From Eriocheir sinensis (lineage: Eukaryota; Arthropoda; Malacostraca; Decapoda; Varunidae): a DNA stretch of 64,000 nucleotides. Of this stretch, positions 51,636-64,000 are shown in pieces. The notes beneath the pieces were generated by a model, which was given only the letters and a program-made list of their open reading frames with translations, had not been told where the DNA came from and made no database searches. How positions within the stretch are numbered: position 1 is the first letter of the stretch; each line of letters starts with the position of its first letter. The position numbers and the translations under genes were made by a program. The stretch covers positions 13,502,210 to 13,566,209 of the forward strand of contig NC_066513.1 of NCBI RefSeq assembly GCF_024679095.1, given 5' to 3'.

Positions 51636-52202
51636 CACTCCTCCTCCCATTTTCTACCCCTTCCAGTCACGTTTGCACTCCTCCCATTTTCTACCCCTTC
51701 CAGTCACGTTTGCACTCCTCCTCCCATTTTCTACCCCTTCCAGTCACGTTTGCACTCCTCCTCCCATTTTCTACCCCTTCCAGTCACGTTTGCACTCCTC
51801 CTTCCATTTTCTATCCCTTCCAGTCACGTTTGCACTCCTCCCATTTTCTATCCCTTTCAGTCACGTTTGCACTCCTCCCATTTTCTATCCCTTTCAGTCA
51901 CGTTTGCACTCCTCCCATTTTCTATCCCTTTCAGTCACGTTTGCACTCCTCCCATTTTCTATCCCTTTCAGTCACGTTTGCACTCCTCCCATTTTCTATC
52001 CCTTCCCATCATATATTCACTCCTCCCATTTTCTGTCCCTTTCAGTCACGTTTGCACTCCTCCCATTTTCTATCCCTTTCAGTCACGTTTGCACTCCTCC
52101 CATTTTCTATCCCTTTCAGTCACGTTTGCACTCCTCCCATTTTCTATCCCTTTCAGTCACGTTTGCACTCCTCCCATTTTCTATCCCCTCCAATCACGTA
52201 TT
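51636..52202. repeat. 37/40-bp minisatellite, 15 units, stop-free in all three + frames
   Basis: Unit CACTCCTCCCATTTTCTATC-CCTTTCAGTCACGTTTG. The first five units carry an extra CTC or CTT in four of five (40 bp). The next ten are exactly 37 bp. Units 10 and 15 vary at the end (CATATATT, CACGTATT). No TAA/TAG/TGA exists in any phase, so three overlapping frames of about 750-860 bp stay open together. This is not evidence of coding. Confidence 0.96.
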
Positions 52203-52614
52203 CACTCCTCAAATTTTCTTTCCCCTCCTCCCACTCACCTTCAAAGAGAGCAGGCAACAACAAGCCACAACCCACCTTTACTCTTGTTTCGATTCCCCAG
52301 GTCAACACTCTCCCCTCACCCCTTCACTCTCTCCAGGGGCTGAGTTTTAACCCGCCCCGGAACACACCTGCCCTAGTCCCCCACCTGTGTTTGCGATAAA
52401 GCCGGTGGGATAATTGGAGGTATTTACCGTCGCCAGTGTGCGTTATCAGGGCCAGACTCAGCACGTGGTCCGCTGTTGACTTTTGATTACGGGGGAGGAC
52501 GAGGATGTTTGCACGGCATCAAGTGTTTGGAGATGCATTTAGATATGAGAGAGAGAAAGGGGTCGGAGAGAGAGGGGAGAGTAGAGAGAGGGTGGGAGAA
52601 GGGGTGGAAGTAGG

Positions 52615-52750
52615 GACAGAGAGACGGAGAGAGAGGTAGAGAGACGGAGAGTGGGGCAGAGAGACGGAGAGAGGGAGAGAGAGACGGAGAGAGGGATAGA
52701 GAGACGGAGAGAGGGATAGAGAGACGGAGAGAGGGATAGAGAGACGGAGA

Positions 52751-52823
<73 letters not shown>
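52615..52823. repeat. 20-bp purine repeat and (GA)n
   Basis: AGAGAGACGGAGAGAGGGAT repeats about seven times to 52,758, then GA to 52,823. 52,220-52,500 is unique GC-richer DNA, and 52,840-53,280 holds (ACT)n triplets then unique sequence. No gene recognised. Confidence 0.93.
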
Positions 52824-52826
<3 letters not shown>

Positions 52827-53329
52827 GTTTTTACTTTCATTATTTGTAGTAGTATTAGTAGTGGTTACGGGTAGTTGTTATGCTATTACTACTGCACTTT
52901 ACAAAACATCAACAATAAAAACTACTACTGCTTCTCTTACTACCACTACTACTAATACTACCATTACTGCAACTACTACCACTACTTCAGCTGCTAACGA
53001 TCTCTCAACAACGCAACTAAACAAGAAATATATTTTAGTCCAAAAAAAGACTGCTCGTTTCCCGTCTCGCTCTTTCCTTTTCCTGCCTCCAAGTATGCGT
53101 TGCACATTCGGCTATTTTTGTGAAGAAAACGGAAGGGAGAAATTCTTCGTCTCAATGCTATTTATTCACGTGACGATGCACTGACAAGGGAGAGTCTCAA
53201 GGGCGACGCTCGGGCTCATGTTGTGATGGGTGTGCGGCGTTAGTGAAGCAGGTGAAGGAGACGCCGGGACAGGACCAACAAGGGAGGAGCAGGCAGTCAA
53301 AGGTGGCGCAGGGATGGAAGAAAGAGAGG

Positions 53330-54860
53330 AGAGGAATAAACAAAGAAAAGGAGGAGAGAATAATAGTGGGACAGTAACGTTAGACTGAAGAAGGATTAGC
53401 AGAAAAAACGAACAAATGAGAGATGGATCAGAAAAAAAGGAGGAGAAAAGTAGAAAAAAGAAGAGTGTGGCACAGAGACGGAAGATGGAAGAACAGAAAA
53501 ACAAAGCAAGTATGGATAAAAAAAGAAAGGAGGAAGGAAGTATAAAGAGGAGAGTGGCAGTGAAATGGAATTGGGAAAAGGAGGAAAACAGAAGAGAAGG
53601 ATCAGAAAGGGAGGAGAAAAACGAGGAGGGTGACAAAGAAACGTTAGACTGAAGAAGGAAGAGTAGAAAAATGAACAAATAAAAGATGGATCAGAAAAAG
53701 GAAAAAGAGGAGGAGAAAAAGAGCAAAAGGAGGAGAGGGACTAGGAGAGAGAAACAAGGAAAGAAGAGGAGGATCAGAAAGAATGAAAGGAGGAAATAAG
53801 AGAAATAGAATAAGGGTGCTTAGAAACATGAAACTGCAAAATAAAATAAAGAGAACAGGAGCTGCGAGAAAGGGAAGCGGGATAATCGGAAAGAAAAGAA
53901 AGATGGTAGATAGAGAAAAGAGAGTGAAAAGGAAACCAGGAAAGGAAAAGAAAAAGGCAGGAAGATGGGGTGTAGAAACAATGAAAGACACACGGGTCAG
54001 AAAAGGAAGATAGAGAATGGGAAGCAGGATAATGCGAGAGGAGAGAAAGAAGATGGTAGACAGAGAAAAGAGAGAGAAGAGGAAACCAGGAAAGGAAAAG
54101 GAAAAGGCTGGGAGATGGGATGTAGAAAGAATGAAAGATACACGAGTCAGAAAAAAGAAGATAGAGAATGGGAAGCAGGATAATGACAGGCGAGAAAGAA
54201 GATGGTAGACAGAGAAAAGAGAGTGAAGAGGAAACCAGGAAATGAAAAGATAAAAGCTGGAAGATGGGATGTAGAAAGAATGAAGATGCATGGGCCAGAA
54301 AAGGGAGATAGATAATAAAAGAAAAGGATGAGTCGGCTGCAGGAAAGATGAGACAGGTGGAAGGAAGGTGGAAGAGAGAAGAGAGATAAAATATGAGAGA
54401 AAGAATTATATATGTCGGGATGGGATTCAGGGGGTTGTGAGAAAGGACAAAAAGAGGATGACAGATGAGAAAAGGAAGATGAAAAAGAAGAAAAAAATAA
54501 GTCGATGTGATTTAGAGAGAACGAAATACAAAAAAACGAGAAAAGGAAGAAGAGAAAATAGACAAAAGGCGAGAGGAAAAAACGAAAAGAATAGGATTGG
54601 ATTTAGAGATTATAAGAATGAGAGAAAAGACGAGAGAGAGGAGAAAGAACGAAAGAAAGAAAGAAAGAAAGAAAGAGATTTGCAAGATGGGATGCAGGCA
54701 GTCAAGGGGCGGATCGGAGACGAAAGACGGAGAGAAAGAAAACAAAATAAAGGAAGAGAAAGAAAGAATAATAAAAATAAATTCGAATTGTCTTTGCCTT
54801 TCCGTGGGAGGTAATTTTATCCTCGCTTTTCTGTTATATTCAAAACCACCGAGAAAAGGA
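53330..54860. repeat. Purine minisatellites: about 265-bp duplication and about 148-bp unit, 3 copies
   Basis: ACGTTAGACTGAAGAAGGA, GAACAAATGAGAGATGGATC recurs at about 53,375 and 53,640. GATGGTAGACAGAGAAAAGA, GAGGAAACCAGG recurs at about 53,904, 54,051 and 54,201 (spacing 147 and 150), each with GGGATGTAGAAAGAATGAAAG. Further decayed copies extend to 54,740. All frames are K/E/R or S/F/L artefacts. Confidence 0.82.
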
Positions 54861-54862
54861 TT

Positions 54863-57645
<2,783 letters not shown>

Positions 57646-57699
57646 GAGAGAGAAGGAATGGGAGAAGGAAAAGGAGGAGAAGTAAAAGGAGAAGAAAAA

Positions 57700-57813
<114 letters not shown>

Positions 57814-57989
57814 ATTAAAGAAATCATCCACGAGGGTCTCTTTTTTGCATTTATTGTTTACGTCAAGCCTTTTCTTGTTTTTCTTTTCTTTTTATTCTGT
57901 TTTTATTAGCTGCTTTTGTAAAACTCAACGTTGTATTATTAGTTGCCTGAGGGAAACCGACTACCGGCACACTTTACTTCATATTTTAA

Positions 57990-58050
57990 TGTATTTATTT
58001 TTTTCCTCTTGAGCTGCCTCCCTTGCTGTGGAAAAAAACGTAAAAAAAAA
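57990..58050 (-). repeat. Dispersed CTCAAGGGCA-core repeat, copy 8 (diverged)
   Basis: Minus strand: T-run, CCACAGCAAGGGAGGCAGCT, CAAGAGGAAAAAAAT. The core reads CTCAAGAGGA rather than CTCAAGGGCA, but order and flanking T/A runs are kept. Confidence 0.5.
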
Positions 58051-58390
58051 TCAATAATGTAAACACTAAAAATCTGTAAAAAAACAAAACTAAACCAAAA
58101 AACTTTTTAAAAATCTGTAAAAAAACTAAACAAAAATCTGTAAAAACTAAAAAAAATCTATAAAATTAAAGAAATCTGTAAAAAACAAAAACATCTGTAA
58201 AAAACTATAAAAAAACGTAAAAACTGAAAAATACAAAAAATAAACAAACCTAAAACAAAAAAACTGTAAAAAAGAAAAAAAAACTAAAAACTAAAAAAAA
58301 TCTGTAAAAAGCTTAAAAAAACGTAAAAAAAAAAAAAAATAAAAACCTGTAAAAAATGTAAAAAAAATAAATAAATAAAATGCTGTAAAA
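58030..58390. repeat. A-rich tandem region, (CTGTAAAAA)-type
   Basis: About 360 bp of A-runs with AAATCTGTAAAAAA recurring roughly every 20-40 bp. Low complexity, no gene. Confidence 0.85.
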
Positions 58391-58654
58391 AAAGTGATTC
58401 ATGTTATTCGTCTCCAGGAAATTGTTCTCTCACTTCGCCTCCACGCAGGTGTGTCCGCCAGGCAGGTGTGCGGCACAGGTGTGTGTTTTGAGGCTCATAA
58501 CCACATACAAACTTCTTCCTCATTTATCAGCGGCGTGACGCGTGGTGGCGCTGTGGTCGCTGTGCCGCCGCCGCCGCCCCCTCTCTGGGCTGGCAGCGGG
58601 GGTAAGGAGGGGGGGAAGCAAGAGGTTATTCCACCTTTAATTTGTGGGGTGAGG

Positions 58655-58697
58655 GCGGGGGGGGGGGGGGTGTGTGTGTGTGTGTGTGTGTGTGTTT

Positions 58698-58771
<74 letters not shown>
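58655..58771. repeat. G-run, (GT)12 and (AG)36
   Basis: G12-type run at about 58,658-58,670, GT to 58,694, TTGAC, then AG at about 58,700-58,771. The preceding GC-rich 58,440-58,640 contains three CAGGTGTG motifs and no recognised gene. Confidence 0.95.
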
Positions 58772-58775
<4 letters not shown>

Positions 58776-58972
58776 TAAATGGAAAGACAGACTGTAGGCC
58801 AGCTTGTATGAATAAAATAAAAGTGGAAAAATGTGCCTTTCTCGGAGACGTTTCATGAAGAACTAAGTAAAAGAGGTTACATGCTCAAATATGTAAGGCG
58901 GTGACGAATAAGAAATGAAATTTAGCTTCCCTCAGCACTGAACTAAACGGGGCTGCCTGTGACGCAGTACTG

Positions 58973-58998
58973 GTGTGTGTGTGTGTGTGTGTGTGTGC
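58973..58998. repeat. (GT)13 microsatellite
   Basis: Short GT run. 58,780-59,510 is otherwise unique, with a GC-rich part at 59,280-59,460 but no gene recognised. Confidence 0.93.
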
Positions 58999-59519
58999 AC
59001 GACAGCAGAAGAATTTTTTTATTTGTTAAAATGTGTAGTTTACTGAACTCGGTACAGAATTGTTATATTAACAGTTTGGGAATTACAAAACATGTGAGAT
59101 TCTTCTCTGGCCGAGTTTTTTTTTTTTTCAATATATTTACTATGAAGTCCTACTATTCTACTACTCTCTGTACACAGGAGAGGACCGAGGCACCTCAAAT
59201 GTACGTTCCCTGTACATGATGACCATATTTTTTCCTCTCCCTTCGATTTATTCCGTGGCATATATATTTTCTATGAGCGAGGCTCGATGGCAGCGCCTCG
59301 GATGAGTGTCAGCAGGTGTGCCATCAGCTGCCGCCCCAGCCAAAGTGTGTGACAGTTTGTTAGCCTCCCCCCGCGGCCACGAGGCGGCCCCCTGGAGCCT
59401 CGTCCGTTTCCTGCAGCGGCTGGCGGGGCGGGGCGGCCACCGCTCGCTGCGCTTCCTGTAACGTCAATAATGATAATGGTAAAATAATAGCAGCAGCGAC
59501 GGTAATATCTCCATTATTT

Positions 59520-59845
59520 ATACTTATGAATAATAATAATAAATAATAGTAATAACATGTGAGAGAAAATATTATACCATTAACAATTTTGATGATGATA
59601 ATGATGATGATAATAATAATAATAACAATGATAATAACAATGACAATAACATATATGAATAAGGACAAACGAGGTAGTATTAATTGTGATAGAGAAAATA
59701 TTTGCACCAAGAATACTACAAATGCCAGTTTACCTGCATTGTTCCCAGCCATTAGATAGATAAATAGATAGGCAGATAAATAGATAGATAGATAGATTGA
59801 TAGGTAGATACATGTATGCACCACAAACAAACAAACAAACAAACA
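59520..59845. repeat. (TAA/GAT)n triplets and (GATA)n
   Basis: AATAAT/GATGAT mixtures at 59,525-59,660, GATA/AATA tetranucleotides at about 59,754-59,812, and (ACAA)n at 59,826-59,845. Confidence 0.9.
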
Positions 59846-60126
59846 TATCTAGCAATAATCATAACTGTATTTTTCGAAACCTAAGTTATAATTGCCTTAC
59901 CTTCCATCCACGCTATTTCTCCATACAATTTCGTTTAGCATTGTGAATCCTTTTTCCCGGGCCATTATTAGTGATTATTCAAATAGCCGCCGGCGCGCGA
60001 TGGGAACGGCCGCGCGTTGCCAGACCCGCCATCAAATTTTTGGACTCCTATTGGAAAACAGAATGGCATTGTTTTGTGCGAAATGAAAACTGTATGTTGA
60101 ATTTCCTTACGGGGCCACAGATGAAA

Positions 60127-60152
60127 GGAGGAGGAGGAGGAGGAGGAGGAGG
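60127..60152. repeat. (AGG)n microsatellite
   Basis: Short AGG run. 59,850-60,120 is unique with a GC-rich GCCGCCGGCGCGCGATGGG patch (about 59,988), unassigned. Confidence 0.9.
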
Positions 60153-60315
60153 AAAGGAAGGTTACTGAGCAGAATAACAAAAGGAAATGGAAAGGAAATG
60201 GAACAGTTTATCTCGGTTGTGTTTTATTTTTCTGCTAAACACTTCACAGGGACGGAAAGGAAAGAAGAATGAGCGGGGGGGGGGGAGAGGGAGAGAAGAC
60301 GGGGAGGGGTAGCTT

Positions 60316-60318
<3 letters not shown>

Positions 60319-60397
<79 letters not shown>
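60319..60397. repeat. (TC)17-(AC)22 compound microsatellite
   Basis: TC at 60,319-60,352 directly followed by AC to about 60,397, the same compound order as 2001-2193. Confidence 0.96.
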
Positions 60398-60401
<4 letters not shown>

Positions 60402-60504
60402 CTGCCTTTTGGGGTCTTATCTGTAAAATTCGATTAAAAGTGACAGACTGAATATTGTCCGTCATTTTTTAATACTAGTTTGATCAAAATAGAGGTAGCT
60501 GCTG

Positions 60505-60602
60505 TTTTATTATTTTTATTATTGTCATTATTATTACTACTATTATTATTATTATCATTATTATTAATAGTATTAGTATTAGTATTAGTATTAGTATTAG
60601 TA

Positions 60603-60686
<84 letters not shown>
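60505..60686. repeat. (ATT)n/(TAG)n triplet block
   Basis: ATT with TAGTAT interruptions, then pure ATT at about 60,604-60,686. Confidence 0.95.
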
Positions 60687-60689
<3 letters not shown>

Positions 60690-60844
60690 CATGCCTTGAG
60701 GAGTCTTGCAACGCTCTGTACCTTTCACTGTTGGCTTCCGAGCGGTCACTCCCCTGCTGCTTCCCCTTCTTAGGTCAAGGGTCACACGTGTTGTTTGTGG
60801 ACGTGGCGGAGGGCTCAGGGAAAGGGTGGGTGGGTGATGGCCTG

Positions 60845-61730
60845 AGTGGGAGAGAGGAAGAGGTCAAGAGGGATGGGTGGGGGGGGACATAAAGAGAGGT
60901 TGATGAAAGGGTAGAGAATTTAGGATTGAAGAAGAAGAGAAATGGTGGAGAATTAAATAGGAGACGGTGATAAAGGAAGACGAAAGACCAAATAGAAAAT
61001 AAATGATGATGATGATGACGAAAGAGAATTGAAGGATATTAGTGAGTAAAAAGATACAGCATAAAAGGGAATGGAAGGATGTTTGTGAAAGGAAAGAGCA
61101 AGAATGGAAGATTGGGAAGGAAGAGGAGGAGAATAAGTTAAAAATGGATAGGAAGGATGGAGAACAGGAGAACGAAGAACAGGGAAAGAAAATGTGGATA
61201 ATATAGAACGTGTAAAGCATTGAGAATATTGAAGAATGAGAGAGAGAGAGGGAAATGAGGACAGGAGGGGAGAGGTATGATGAGGGAGGATGGGGAGGAA
61301 GAGCAGGAGGATAAGTAGGATATATATAGGAAGGATTAAGGGCAAGAGAACGAAGGACAGGGAAGGAAAGTCATTGAGGATATTAGAGAATGGGAGAGAG
61401 AGACAGGGAAATGAGGGCAACAGGAGAAAGGGATGATGAGGGAAGAGGATAAGTGTGATATGTATAGGAAGGGTGAAGGGCAAGAGAACGAAGGAGAAGG
61501 AAGGAAAGTCATTGAGGATATTGGAGAAAGGGAGAGAGAGAAAGGGAAATGAGGACAAATGGAGAAAGGGATGATGAGGGAAAAGGATAAGTAGGATCTG
61601 TATAGGAAGGATCAAGGGCAGGAGCACGAAGGAGAGGGAAAGGAGAGGCATTGAGGATATTGGAGAAAGGGAAAGAGAAAGAGAGAAAGGGGAATGAGGA
61701 CAAGGGGAGAGAGAGGGGAGAGGGCGAATT
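60845..61730. repeat. Purine tract with 138-139-bp tandem repeat, 3 copies
   Basis: ATTGAGGATATT starts recur at 61,373, 61,511 and 61,650, each preceded by AACGAAGGA.AGGGAA and followed by GAGAGAGA...GGGAAATGAGGAC, GGGATGATGAGGGA, GGATAAGTAGGAT. Minus-strand frames (S/F/L/P) are artefacts. Confidence 0.88.
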
Positions 61731-61804
61731 CCGACGTGTCAGCGGCGGGTGAAATTGGCTACACTGTCACCGAATTGCAACAGCCATTATTACTTATTTG
61801 TGTT

Positions 61805-61805
<1 letters not shown>

Positions 61806-61850
<45 letters not shown>

Positions 61851-62006
61851 CGTGGAAGAGAGAAAGATAAAAAGGAAGGAAGGAAGGAAGGAAAGAAAGA
61901 CAAAGAAAAAAAGAAAGAAAGATAGAAAGAAAGACTGAAAGAAAGATCGAGAGAAAGAGAGAGAAAGATAGATTGAAAGAAAGGAAAGAAAGAATGGAAA
62001 GAAAGA

Positions 62007-62101
<95 letters not shown>
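61806..62101. repeat. (TC)21, (GAAA)n and (GA)45
   Basis: TC at 61,806-61,848, GAAA/GGAA tetranucleotides at 61,858-62,008, and GA at 62,011-62,101. The TC and GA blocks are inverted relative to each other. 62,110-62,410 is AT-rich unique DNA. Confidence 0.95.
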
Positions 62102-62104
<3 letters not shown>

Positions 62105-62418
62105 CTGACCCTTCACGGCATTTACCCCGCTATATAATATTTACGAAAAATAAATATTTCATCTGAGTTTGTGCGCGCCACCTGTACACACTCTATATAT
62201 ATTAATTTTTTTTCTAGCCTGTGAATTTATCGTGACTTCGAATTATTATACATTTTTTTACGATATAGAAGCCAATCAAGTGAAGAAATTAAAAAAAAAA
62301 AAAATCAAAACAAAAATAAAATCCCTTAACGATTTATATATTTTTTGCTACGTTCAATATTTGCGAGGGAGAGAATCAGACGCCATCAAGGTATTGGATT
62401 CCTTTCTGTGATTCGCTT

Positions 62419-63230
62419 TTTTTTTTTTTTTTTTTTTTTTGTTGTTGTTGTCGAATCTCGCTCCATTCTTTCTTATCAACCGTTTAATACCCGCTCTTAT
62501 CTTGTCTCCCTCCAACACCACTCATATTTCTCCATCACTCCCTCCCTCCCTCCCTCCCTTCCTCTCTTTCGCCCGTCCCCCTTCCCTCCCTCCCTCTCTC
62601 CTACTCCCTCCCTTTCATCCGTCCTCCTTCCCTCCCTCCCTCTCTCCCGCGGCGCTGAGGAGAAGGATTAATAGTGAGGGAGGAAGGACGTGACGGAGGC
62701 TTTAGGTTCGTGGTTACCTTGCTGGAGGGACGGAGGAATGGAAGGAGGAGCAAGACCAAAAGGCTGAGGGATTGAAGGACTAAAGGATATGGGAATAGAG
62801 GGATGGAGGGATTAGAAGGACAAAGAGACTGAGGGATGGAAGGATGGAGGGATGGAGGAATGTAGAGACGGAGGAAATAGCAAGACGTAGAGGCTAAGGA
62901 ATAGAGGAAATGAGGGATGGAGGTGCGGCAAGGAAATGGAGGAGAGAAGGAGGTACAGAAGAAGATATTGGACTGAAGGGGTTATGAGGTAGAGGAATGG
63001 AAGAATGGAGGGATAGAAGGACTTATGGATGAAGGGAAGGAGAGAAGAGCAAGACCTAGAGATGGAGGAATGGAGGGATAGAGGTAGGCCAGTAGAATGG
63101 AGGATAGAGGGAGGGACTTTGGCTTAGGGCTGAAGGGCTGATGAAGTGGAGGAACAGGTGGTGGAGGGCTTTAGGATATTGTGGATGGGAAAGAAGGAGA
63201 AGGGGCGAGGAAGAGGAATATGTCGAGGAA
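62419..63230. repeat. T22 run, (CCCT)n tract and GGATGGAGG-type purine minisatellite
   Basis: T-run at about 62,419-62,440, CCCTCCCT-rich at 62,540-62,650, then GAGGGATGGAGG/GGAATGGAGG repeats of irregular 8-20-bp spacing from 62,720 to 63,200. Confidence 0.85.
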
Positions 63231-63436
63231 TAATAGATAGGGTGTTAGTACATATGATAATAGTAATAATAATGATAATGACTAATAACGATAATAAATA
63301 ATGATAATAATGACTGATGACAAACTTTCTCTCCTTTACTGTTTTACTTTATTATTATTTATCATCATCATCGTAATCTCTTCTTCCCGATGCTCGCCAC
63401 GGGGGCCACGACAAACTTACCTGAGGGCGGCACTAC

Positions 63437-63473
63437 ACACCTGAGAGTCACACACCTGAGCCACACACCTGAG
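63437..63473 (+). other. Three ACACCTGAG motifs
   Basis: ACACCTGAG at 63,437-63,445, 63,452-63,460 and 63,465-63,473, each containing the E-box CACCTG. The surrounding 63,240-63,540 is otherwise ATT/GAT triplets and unique DNA without a gene. Confidence 0.7.
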
Positions 63474-63549
63474 CCAGACACACCCGCACTTGTGGCTCCA
63501 TCCTAATGAGGCCGCTTAGTCCCTATTGCTATTCATGGGTCGGCTGTGC

Positions 63550-63824
63550 TCGAGGGGCCGATGGGTGAAGGGAGGAGGAGAGGAGGGGGAGGCTTAGGAA
63601 GGCGTGGTTAGTTAGGGGAGAGGGATAAAGGAGATGGGGGGTGGAGGGGAGGTAGGGAGGGAAGGAGAGTATAGATGACTTCGTAAGGTTATGTTGGAGG
63701 GGAGGAAGTGAGGAAAAGGAGGATGAGGTGGAGGAAGAGGAAGAGGAAGAAGTAGAAGATAATGATGAAGGAATAGAAAAAGAAGAACAAGAAGATGACG
63801 AAACTGAAGAGAAAGTAAAAGCAA

Positions 63825-63855
<31 letters not shown>

Positions 63856-63935
63856 AGGAGGAGGAGGAGGAGGAGGAGGAGGAGGAGGAGGAGGAGGAGG
63901 AGGAAGAGGACGAGGGTTGACTGAGGAGGAGGATG
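63550..63935. repeat. GGA/GAA purine triplet tract
   Basis: GGGAGG-rich, then GAAGAA at about 63,720-63,850 and (GGA)n at about 63,855-63,910. The final 63,940-64,000 is (CAT)n-like. Confidence 0.92.
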
Positions 63936-64000
63936 CTGCGGCCAAGATGAATTATCCTCATCATCGTCATCATTATAACCACCACCATCATCATCTGGGC

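Overview
This window looks like repeat-rich intergenic DNA from an arthropod, most likely a decapod crustacean. The grounds are the very high density of long (TC/GA)n and (GT/CA)n tracts, several CR1/Jockey-group non-LTR retrotransposons, a hAT transposon, and a dispersed A/T-flanked repeat with a CTCAAGGGCA core that I associate with crab genomes. The decapod assignment rests on recall and general character, not on a search. I found no host protein-coding gene I can defend. Nearly all long open frames are either reverse transcriptase remnants or stop-free reading of pyrimidine/purine tracts.

Layout. 1-2.0 kb: 3' part of a CR1 element running in from the left edge and ending in a 174-bp (TC)n tract. 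2.4-6.6 kb: a tRNA-like SINE, purine minisatellite and triplet/dinucleotide repeats. 6.6-8.0 kb: a pyrimidine tract running directly into a second 5'-truncated CR1 (8.0-9.5 kb). 9.6-14.7 kb: purine tract, SSRs and pyrimidine minisatellites. 14.7-16.6 kb: a three-copy G-rich/TTG-rich module whose last copy was split by about 1.4 kb of (TC)n. 17-24 kb: more SSRs and minisatellites, including a 21-unit 37-bp array at 19.9 kb.

24,282-32,852 is bounded by hAT-type inverted termini and an exact 8-bp target duplication. It holds two minus-strand hAT transposase remnants separated by about 7.4 kb of foreign DNA: a dispersed repeat, (TC)n, an unidentified GC-rich fragment, a non-LTR element with a long intact frame inside (AC)n, a 215-bp tandem block, a 63/67-bp minisatellite and an unidentified ORF.

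33-36 kb is pyrimidine-rich. From about 37 kb the + strand becomes mostly purine-rich. 45.5-49.1 kb is a minus-strand non-LTR element with endonuclease and RT domains, interrupted by a nested fragment of another RT. 51.6-52.2 kb is a 15-unit 37/40-bp array, 53.3-54.9 kb purine minisatellites, 54.96-57.65 kb a decayed plus-strand Jockey/CR1-group element, and 57.7-64 kb SSRs and purine/pyrimidine tracts.

Two patterns tie the window together. First, the retroelement ends I can see sit in dinucleotide repeat of one motif class, on both sides wherever both ends are visible. Second, all five elements end in a 3' hairpin followed by a short tandem repeat, as expected for RNAs recognised at their 3' end during target-primed reverse transcription. 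All coordinates and counts were read by eye; no alignment or database search was possible.
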